From the NCBI GenBank assembly GCA_004009845.1, contig RMBW01000074.1, positions 92,697 to 156,696 of the forward strand: DNA of 64,000 bases, given 5' to 3'. This DNA is from Davidsoniella eucalypti (Eukaryota; Ascomycota; Sordariomycetes; Microascales; Ceratocystidaceae). Under the pieces are notes generated by a model, which saw only the letters and a program-made list of their open reading frames with translations, was not told the origin of the DNA and searched no databases. The number at the start of each line of letters is the position of its first letter. The first letter of the stretch is position 1. Below, in pieces: positions 23,163-31,458 of the stretch. A program made the position numbers and the translations under genes.

Positions 23163-23865
23163 TGTGATGTGTGGAGAGGAAAGAAGAGAGTCCTTTTCTT
23201 GCTAGTATAAACGGAAACGACGTGAATCGAAATTGACAATTGGGAATTCGGGAAAGAAGTTCGAAATGTGGTGGTGGAGATGGACCCAGCCCAAGAAAAA
23301 GTCACTATGGCCAGCCAGAAAAGCCCGATGCTGCCCTGCGATTGGGTGGTTTTGGCTCTTTACTGGGTCGGCTCAGTGGCCATCATCGCTGTTTGGCCCA
23401 TTTTCTACTATGTACCTATTGTTTTTTTTTCCGCTCAGCCTTTTACTACGATGCTAATAGTAATATTAATCAGAAGCCTAGCACTCTTAATTTGGCAGCC
23501 CTAGCAAGTGGCCTGATTTAGCATCATTTGGCTTTTTCTGCGGCGTTGGATTTTGACTTGGCCTGTTCCGCTTGCGCTTTTTTATCAATTCGCTTTGCTT
23601 TCTTTCGTATGTTGTTTGTGGCGGCCTGGGAATTGAGGCGCAAAATAATTTTCCCCGTTCCTTACTCCATCACCAAAATTGTTTACCTGATTCGACGTTT
23701 TACTGGCTGATAACAAGATCCCATTCGGCCTTTGTTGCTTTGTATCTTTGCTGCAAGTCTGCAATTAGCTTTTACAACCTCTTTTTTGCTGAGCCTTGCC
23801 TCTATTTTTTCAACCTCTTTACCCACCTTATATCACCAATTGTCTTTGCGCCAATAACCGCCAAA
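23163..23865. promoter_or_regulatory. Shared promoter region, B12D/MLRQ-type gene / COX12
   Basis: 703 bp separate two divergent nuclear-encoded mitochondrial respiratory genes. No further gene is supported here. Both 5' leaders must start inside it; I cannot locate a specific activator site with confidence. Confidence 0.5.
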
Positions 23866-24754
23866 ATGTCTGACGAGTCCGGCGACGTTACCAAGCCCTT
23901 CAAGTTTGTCACTGGTAAGTGCAAAACAAATTCTATCTGAAGTCCAACTTCCCATCGTTATCCGCCAATTGGCGCCGCCACAGCTTGTGTTTTGGTGTTC
24001 TGGTGACATGATCTGATCCAAGGCTAACCCATCTTTCTGTAGCTGGTGAGTGGACAATCCTCCATATAAATCCACAATGAGATGTCGATACAAAGTAGCT
24101 ATAGACACTTTACATTGCCTCGCTTCCTCGAGTCTACGGCTTTCATTTCCCGCACTGCCGTCCCCTCCGATCTCGATCCCGCGACACTTCCGATCCCGCC
24201 GTGATGCCGCACCTGGTCTCCGCAATCCTTTTACCCATCGTCTCGTTCCGCTACTCCAATTATTATCACCTTAACGTATCGTCCAATGTCTAACATCCCA
24301 TCTCTGTCGCATAGGTGTCGACGCCCGCTTCCCCAACCAGAACCAGACCAAGCACTGCTGGCAAAACTATGTTGATTACCATAAGTGCATCAACGCCAAG
24401 GGCGAGGACTTTGCTCCCTGCCGCCAGGTACGAACGATCTCTCCCATCTTCCTGACCACGTTTCGACGTCCAATGGCTTGCTATACTAGAAATACGCCCA
24501 GCGCACCATCTATGTGGCTCACGTTACCAGCCATAGCACTGGCAACTGTTCATATATCAGTCTACAAGCTACGTTACTAACAAACCATATCTATTAGTTC
24601 TACCTGGCCTACCGCTCTCTATGCCCCTCTTCCTGGTACAACCGCTGGGAGGAGCAGCGTGGTATGTATCAACAACATCATATTGTGGTTCAAGATTATA
24701 TACTAACTCTTTACTTTAGAGGCTGGCACCTTCCCCGGTCGCCTCGACGTGTAA
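23866..24754 (+). CDS. COX12: Cytochrome c oxidase subunit VIb (Cox12), 4 exons
   Basis: Exons 23866-23914, 24315-24427, 24598-24661 and 24720-24754 give 86 residues. The chain MSDESGDVTKPFKFVTG, then DARFPNQNQTKHCW, is unmistakable Cox12. The twin-Cys motif is present: CWQNYVDYHKC (CX9C), then CRQFYLAYRSLC (CX10C), the CHCH fold imported by Mia40 into the intermembrane space. Cox12 sits on the intermembrane face of complex IV and helps assemble the CuA centre of Cox2. The stop TAA lies inside GTGTAAGTAAAT, a near-perfect splice donor, so either a 3' UTR intron or an alternative C-terminus is possible (joining to an acceptor at 24851-24852). The 86-residue form matches the usual family length. 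Intron 1 is 400 bp. Confidence 0.95.
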
Positions 24755-25370
24755 GTAAATTGGCTTGCTCTTAGTTCAATTAATTGCATTTGTTAGACTT
24801 GTAAACAGAAATAAGTCATGTACTTCACTGAGCATAATCGTTCCAATTACAGTTTCAGTTTCTTCAATGTCCGTTACTAGAATATATCCACCAGTGAAAG
24901 TCGGTATCTAAGTTGAGTGCAGGAAAATAATGATCGCCTTGCCAAGGTGTAGTCATTTGTCACATGATGGTGTGCAAATCAAAGACAAATAGTTCCCAAC
25001 GCCCGGTGTCATCCTAAACTACAAGTACATGATTAGCCAGTCTAAAGAGTCACTTAGCGTTTGCATACATGCAGATTCTATGTATATGATTATACACGAT
25101 AACAGGTTTCAATTGGAAAAAAAGATGTGTTGTGTAGGCTTTGTAAATTGCATTTAGTGTTGTCGGTGTGCTGTAGACGCTAGACTTTGTCGAAATAAAT
25201 TGCCCTGCTCCAATCCCAAATCCCCATAAGAAAAAAATGTTGCCGTGATATCGATGTCCAATTCCAAACTCCGGTCGATAGATAGGAAAAAAAAAACATG
25301 AAATGAAAGTAAAGTTGACTACGATGTCAAGAGGTTATAGTAAAAAAGGGTTCGTCGTAAATTTTGACAG
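24755..25370. other. Tail-to-tail intergenic region
   Basis: 616 bp between the 3' ends of COX12 and SDE2. It includes a possible acceptor at 24851-24852 for a 3' intron of COX12 and A-rich runs near 25288. No gene. Confidence 0.5.
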
Positions 25371-26222
25371 TTATTCACCATCGGAGCTCATAAACTCGTC
25401 ATCTTCATCAAATCCAAAGAAAGTCTTCGTACCCTCGGTGGGCTTGGATTTGGATGATGAAGCCTGGCGCTCGGAGGATTCGGAATCTGACTCATCCGTC
25501 TTCTTCTTCGAAATAGAGTCATCTTCTGATGATGCATCATTCGATGCGCTTGACTGAGAACCTTGGGAAGTGCCCAGTAGGTTGTCGGTGTATGTGCCCT
25601 TGTCCATGACGGCAAGGACAGCGAGTCTAGTACGCTCATTCGATTCGTTTTTGTTGTCGATCCATTGCTCGCTGATGCGGCCCTTTCCAGTTCCGTTCTT
25701 GATCTCTTCTGTGCGGCGCTCGGCCATTTCGACGACCTTGGTGAGACGCTCACGGCGCAGTTCCTTCTGGCGCTGGTCCATCTGAGGCTTGACCGCGAGA
25801 TACTCAGCCAGTGCCTTAGCTTCGTTGACGGTGCGGATTCTGCGACCGTCTAAGTTACGGCTAGAACCGTTGTCGTCTTCTTGACCGCGCTTCTTCTTGG
25901 AGGACATGCGGCCACCGGCGGCGCGAAGTTGGGAGCCGAAACCACCCTTTCCACCACATAGGGGACTCCATAGGCGAAGAGAGAGTATCTCATCATCTTC
26001 GCTGTCGAGGTAGGAGCAAATGGCCGAAGTAGGAGTGATGGAGTTATTTTTGAGAGTTGATAGAATGTAACGACGCTTGGCGAAGTCGATGGGAATACGC
26101 TCTGAAAGCTGTTGCCAAAGGTCGTTACCTGATGAGTCGCGGTCGATGGGGAGAACAACTGTAGATGGCAGGCCGAGGCCGGCAATGTTGGCAACCAGTA
26201 CGTTGATCTTTGAAGGCGCCAT
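25371..26222 (-). CDS. SDE2: Sde2: ubiquitin-fold precursor, splicing and genome-maintenance factor
   Basis: A single exon of 283 residues from the Met of MAPSKINVLV; 15 extra upstream codons look like leader. Residues about 1-91 form a ubiquitin-like fold ending in GG, followed by KGGF (CGGKGGFGSQLRAAGG). This is the conserved processing site where the ubiquitin-like part is cut off, leaving a Lys-initiated C-terminal fragment. Then come the basic KKKRG and a helical region (NEAKALAEYLAVKPQ, QKELRRERL), and an acidic Ser-rich tail ending TFFGFDEDDEFMSSDGE. From fission yeast and human work (established), the processed form joins the spliceosome to aid removal of selected introns and guards replication and telomeric chromatin. 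It lies tail to tail with COX12 and head to head with RPS10. Confidence 0.93.
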   Translation of the reverse strand: MAPSKINVLVANIAGLGLPSTVVLPIDRDSSGNDLWQQLSERIPIDFAKRRYILSTLKNNSITPTSAICSYLDSEDDEILSLRLWSPLCGGKGGFGSQLRAAGGRMSSKKKRGQEDDNGSSRNLDGRRIRTVNEAKALAEYLAVKPQMDQRQKELRRERLTKVVEMAERRTEEIKNGTGKGRISEQWIDNKNESNERTRLAVLAVMDKGTYTDNLLGTSQGSQSSASNDASSEDDSISKKKTDESDSESSERQASSSKSKPTEGTKTFFGFDEDDEFMSSDGE

Positions 26223-26843
26223 GTCAAATGTTGTGTAGTACGTGATGTGTGGTGTGTTGGTGGGCAAGTAGTGGACAAATTGAGTCGATATTCGATGAAA
26301 TCAAACAATTCAATTGAAGACCAGTCGTGACGAAAGCGTATACCAGTCGTAGATGTATCAATCGTAGATGCGATGAGTGCTGCGAGGTTGATTAGATGGG
26401 GTTGAAACTTGACAGATGAAGTTGCAGCCTGAGGTAAAGTGAATTTCTCAGATGACGGTCGCAAAACCAAGAATAGAAGTTAGTGATAAGATAAGCTTGA
26501 CACCGCTCAAATCCTGTTTTCCAAATAGCCTTGCGATGGGCAGCCTAGACCCAAAAAGTGGATCTTGAAGGCAACATTTTTGGCAGATAGAGCGCCCCAG
26601 TTATGACGCCACGCCGAGCAGCGCCACTTTAAGTTCCGGATCACGTGTGGGCCAACGCCACGTCCACAGAAAATATCCAATTAAGTGTATTCCAAAGCGG
26701 GACGATTTTCCTGTCCCACGGTCTATGTAGGGCTTTCCACCCACACAAAAGTGATCCATTCTGATCATTGCGCAAAACACCATTCAGACTTTCCCTCCTC
26801 ACATATCGTCGTACACTCTACCGAATAGTCAACCACCGCCAAG
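26223..26843. promoter_or_regulatory. Divergent promoter region, SDE2 / RPS10
   Basis: 621 bp between two divergent starts; no gene is supported. One side must drive a highly expressed ribosomal protein gene; I see no certain Rap1-like or TATA element. Confidence 0.45.
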
Positions 26844-27829
26844 ATGCTCATTCCCAAGGCTGAACGCAAGCAGATCCACGAGGTACGTAATGCCCTCGTG
26901 TTTATTTGACTCAGAATATATATTTTTCGACTTTCGCGCATCGGCCTCTAGTTTCAGCGAGCAACGACATTCAAACGACATGAACCATAAATATTTTTCG
27001 ACGACAAAAAACAAATCAGAAGAACCGAAACCGAGTGCAAAATGCAAAATACTATCCGATAACGAAATCAAATACCCAAACGCCACGCGAACCTTAATGG
27101 CCGATTACCGAAAGCTCGATTAAAATATATATACGAATCAAATTACAAGCACATGCAACAACGAAGCGATGGACAAATAGTTTAACATGTGTTCTTTATG
27201 CAGTACCTCTTCCGTGAGGGTGTCCTCGTGGCCCCCAAGGACTACAACCTGGCCAAGCACCCCGATATCGACACCAAGAACCTGTTCGTCATCAAGGCCA
27301 TGCAGTCCCTAAACTCCAAGGGCTACGTCAAGACCCAGTTCTCGTGGCAGTGGTACTACTACACCCTCACCCCCGAGGGTCTGGACTACCTCCGCGAGTG
27401 GCTCCACCTGCCCGCTGAGATCGTTCCCACCACCCACATCAAGCAGCAGCGTTCGCACGCTCCTCCCCGGGGAATGCTTCCCGAGGGTGAGCGCGAGCGC
27501 AGACCCTTCGGCGGCCGTGGCCGTGGTGACCGTGAGGGTGGCTACCGCCGCAGAGATGCTGGCGAGGGCAAGGAGGGTGCTGCTCCCGGCGAGTACGCTC
27601 CTCAGTTGTACGTTTACACCCACATATATCCCAACCTACGAGCCAACTACATTATCTTTGGGGACGATATCGTTTCTCGGTACAGATCGATACGAACGAA
27701 CGAGCACGACTTCAGAGTACAATGACATTGGCCGTACGTGACGAATGCACTATTTTACATACTAACATTCCCTTTCCTTGTTTTAGCCGTGGTGGTATGG
27801 GCCGTGGCCGTGCCGCTCCTCCTTCGTAA
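26844..27829 (+). CDS. RPS10: 40S ribosomal protein eS10 (Rps10)
   Basis: Exons 26844-26882, 27204-27607 and 27787-27829, giving 161 residues. The chain MLIPKAERKQIHE, then YLFREGVLVAPKDYN, FSWQWYYYTLTPEGLDYLREWLH-like core and a Gly/Arg-rich tail (FGGRGRGDREGGYRRR, ending RGGMGRGRAAPPS) is diagnostic of eS10, which sits on the head of the small subunit near the mRNA entry. The first coding exon has 13 codons and is followed by a 321-bp intron, a common place for expression-enhancing introns in ribosomal protein genes. Third codon positions are almost all C or G, the strongest codon bias in the window, in line with very high expression. I looked for a box C/D snoRNA in the first intron and saw none. 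Confidence 0.97.
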
Positions 27830-30800
27830 ATATAGAGTTTCTTAATATAACGGGCTCTTTTTTTTTGCGACGGTTTCTTTGGGTTTGGCATCAGACACGA
27901 TAGAATATATGTACTACTCTGCCATGAGTGTATCAGTAGAGGAACTGTACACTGTACTAGTCAAGTGTCTCCTCGCGTGACGACCTGCGTGAGGGTAAAA
28001 AAGCGTGAGTTTTTAGAAAGGCTTCACCTCGGGATCATCAAAAAAATGGCATATTTTCCACAAGCAACACCTATATTTGCCTCCTTTTTTTTCTTATCTT
28101 TATTCTCTCGACTTATATTTGTCTCTTGTCTATCACTATACAAGGGATAAAACGGTGAACCAGTACCCAAAAGCAACAAGGCGTTCATTTGTATTTGTTT
28201 TCCTAAAAGGACGCGAGCTGAATAAGGCATTGAAAGCTATGCATTGACCTTCAAAAAGTATCTTAACGCGATGAGGCACAAAATGGAGTATCAACAGGTT
28301 ATTAGTACTCAGCATAAACGATGACATCTTCAGGACGCTGTAAATGAACAAAATTGGATAAACAAAAAAGAAAATCAAAGCAAAATTTCAATCGTATATC
28401 AAGCTCAATGTATATATGACGTCGAAAATTTACCATTTGCCGAGGGGTACAAGCAGGGAAATCTAGATGGCACCTCTTTTAAACCCTAGCAAATGTTTTG
28501 AGTCGGTTAGCAGATCTTAGACTACGTGCAACATATAACATTAGGTGGGGTAAATTACGTGCAAACCCTAACTTCACACACGATAGCCCTATCCTTTGTT
28601 GAGTATGATATTCAAACTTTATAGGATTCGATTTTGTCTACATTAAGGACATAATTAACAGCGACATGAACTAGTAACCTATCAATCAAGGTTTGTGTTT
28701 GTTACTCGGAAAGATCGAATGTGATGCCTTGAACTAGTTGATAAACTCAGTAGATATGAGTGGGACCCAACAGCAGATAGTAGATGGGCTGGGAGAAATG
28801 CCAATGCTTTTATCTCAAGTTGTATGTAGTTGCCTTTTGGTTCGAATAGCCTTCAAATGTCGTTTGAGTTGAAAGCATACATTGAATAATAACATGACAT
28901 TCTACTATAGTTGGGAGCCACATCTCCACATAATGCATGATTCCCCACGTAATAAAGTATGGAGAGCAAGAAACCCCAAATACTAATGTAGATATAGATA
29001 TAATATTCTTATGCTTGGGCCTTCTTTCTTGACTTGAAAAAGCCGGTGATTCCTTTCTCTTAGTTAATTCCCCGCCTCCATGGTATTATTGAGGCACATA
29101 CTAAACCATGATATGCTTGATTGTCAGGGAATAAAGAAGCACGCAATTGGTGCTTCCCCCTCTTTTATTTCATCTCTTCTACATCCAGAGCAGCATTGAA
29201 AGCACAGAAAGAACAGACAACTGTGTCCGTGACCAGCGTCAGTTCTCATGACTCTTGCCAATGGATTAATGAGGATCATGAGATGGCGGGGAAGATTAGA
29301 ATCGGGGGATTCTATAATAAAACTAATACATATGTACAAGGCATTGGGGTTTCTTAACAAATGGGGACGACCGAGCTGGAGCTCGGAGCCGCATATATTT
29401 GTGTAAATGGAGAAACCGGGGATGGAGATCCTGGTAAAGAGAGTGTAAGGCGGCCTTTTTCTGATACAAAATACTGTAAAGGTAGTGATAATATCAGTTT
29501 TTGGAGGCCCGCTCCTCCTTTACGATGTCGCGGCTCAGAAGGAAGCGTTGCATCCTGTGTTGATCAGAAGATGGCCTCGCCTACTTAATGAGGTTGGTGT
29601 ACTTCGAAGACCATACATATGTAAGTAGCTGTCGTAATGAATGATGCTACGGTAGCAAAATGACTCGTGAAAGAAGGGCCAAAAGAACAAGACGCAGAAA
29701 GATTGCGCTTATAAGAAAGAATGAAGCAGGGTTGAGATTAAAAGGGACAATAGATAGGATAATGAGCAAGAATATAATGTCTAGTAGTTATCCTTCCTCT
29801 TCTATCGTATAGCATGGTGAGCATCAAATATTAAGAAAGAATATTTGTATGGATTCAACAGAGGTATGATGGTTCGAGCCATTGCAATTTGTCAGCCTAT
29901 GGCTATAAGTGGTATTATAGGGCTCTTACATTCATAACAATGCTACAAATCAGGTATATCTAGTGACCGTAATATTGATAATCAACCATGCACGCTGGTA
30001 TGTCAAAAAAACGTCACGGAAGTTCTAGGAAGACCAAACGCACTGTTACTACTCAGCGTTGTTTTGGATCAAGCATTATTGAAGTCAGTCAGCAGGGGTA
30101 GGGAGAAAAAGAAGTTGATAGAAACGCCGAGATACTGCGGAGTCCAGACCGAAGATCTTGTTGGATGTGCGTACAATAGCTATTATCTGATCTTGGAGGT
30201 TCCATGCTCTGATTTCTTGTGTTTGTATATTTGCAAGTTCAGATATTGGTTGTTGGAGAAGAGATGAACAAGCGGCCCGTTTGTTGGAGCTAAAAGAATA
30301 GATCAAAAAAGGGTCTTTCGTTCGTGCTTCAATGGCTAGTAAATACTTATAAATCTTAGTACTAGAAGGAGCTGACAAAAAAGATCTGTATAGGGCCTAT
30401 CCTTCGAAACGTACCAACCACGTTCGGAGGCTCGGACAATGACGGAAGAAGGATATGGACATTTGTGGATATCGTGTGCCAAACAAAACGGCGTATCATT
30501 TTTGTGTCGTCATTATTTCAAACAACGTCCCACTTTGTTGACGCGTTTTTCCCGCCAAACGGATGGAACGTTGGACCCATGGCCAGCGTTTATGTTTTAT
30601 TTTATTGTTATTGTTTTTCTTTATGGTCTCTCTTGTATTGACTGATCGATTGTAGTGTTGTTAGTAGTGAATTCGGCCCTACCCACTCTCAGGCTTTCAA
30701 TACGACTTGGAAATCTGTGATTTTATACACGAAGCACACGAGAAACGCTTTGCCATGCCGTAGTAAAACGGCCGTTACCCTTTGGGAGCCTTGCTGCTTA

Positions 30801-31458
30801 GCAGTCTTGAGTAGCTCTAGAAGCTTCAACAGCAAAGGAGCGCTAACTGGAAGACTAAAAGCTTGCTTGCAATCAACGAGCGGCTGCAACTGCATCAGGA
30901 TCTCCGTAAAACGTCGTCATAAGTACAAAACAAAGGAACAAACTCGATCTTTGGAGGGGTGAAGCCGACAACGACAACTGAACACAGAAGACGGCAAGGG
31001 CCAAGAGAGCAAATACAGAAGTACACCCCCAAACAGAGCCAAGACAAGCACTAGATCGTCTGCTCATAGATGGCCGGAACGGGGAAGAAAGACACAAAGG
31101 GAAGTACAAGGGAAGCAAGGAAGGACAGAGGAATGCTGGCTTGTTTTACTAAGGCTTTCCGCAACGCTTATTAGAGCTCGGGCGGCGACATTTTGTCGGG
31201 CGGCTCAGCACGGCCTTGGTCTCTTTAGATAGACGTGGGCAACGGCAAGCTCTATAAAAGGGAGCCGTCCTGACCTCTCCAAGACGCCGTTTTCGATGCG
31301 ATAGAGAAGAAACTGTTCTCTGCATCTTGCGTTTAAAACATACTCTTTCTCCCACTACTATTTGTTATATTCCCCCCCCATCATAGTTTCTAGAAGCTCT
31401 CTATACCTTTTATTTCTTACATCTCAACTCCAATCCATTATACTCTATATATCTCAAC
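27830..31458. other. 3.6 kb region without a supported gene
   Basis: AT-rich DNA between RPS10 and the dehydrogenase. ORFs reach 98 codons and none looks coding. AAACCCTAG (28481-28489) and AAACCCTAA (28563-28571) words occur close together. The last few hundred bases become GC-richer and hold the dehydrogenase promoter. Confidence 0.5.
31252..31260 (+). promoter_or_regulatory. TATA box of the polyol dehydrogenase gene
   Basis: CTATAAAAG lies about 200 bp upstream of the start codon at 31459, in a stretch that turns pyrimidine-rich toward the ATG. A strong TATA box fits a regulated carbon-metabolism gene. Confidence 0.55.

Noticed and set aside
26883..27203. Intronic box C/D snoRNA in the first RPS10 intron
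   Set aside because: I looked for RTGATGA and CTGA boxes with terminal pairing and found none.
29864..29890. tRNA-like B box GGTTCGAGCC near 29873
   Set aside because: The T stem does not close with a 7-base loop and no acceptor stem or anticodon arm can be drawn, so it is not a tRNA; a decayed SINE cannot be excluded but is unsupported.
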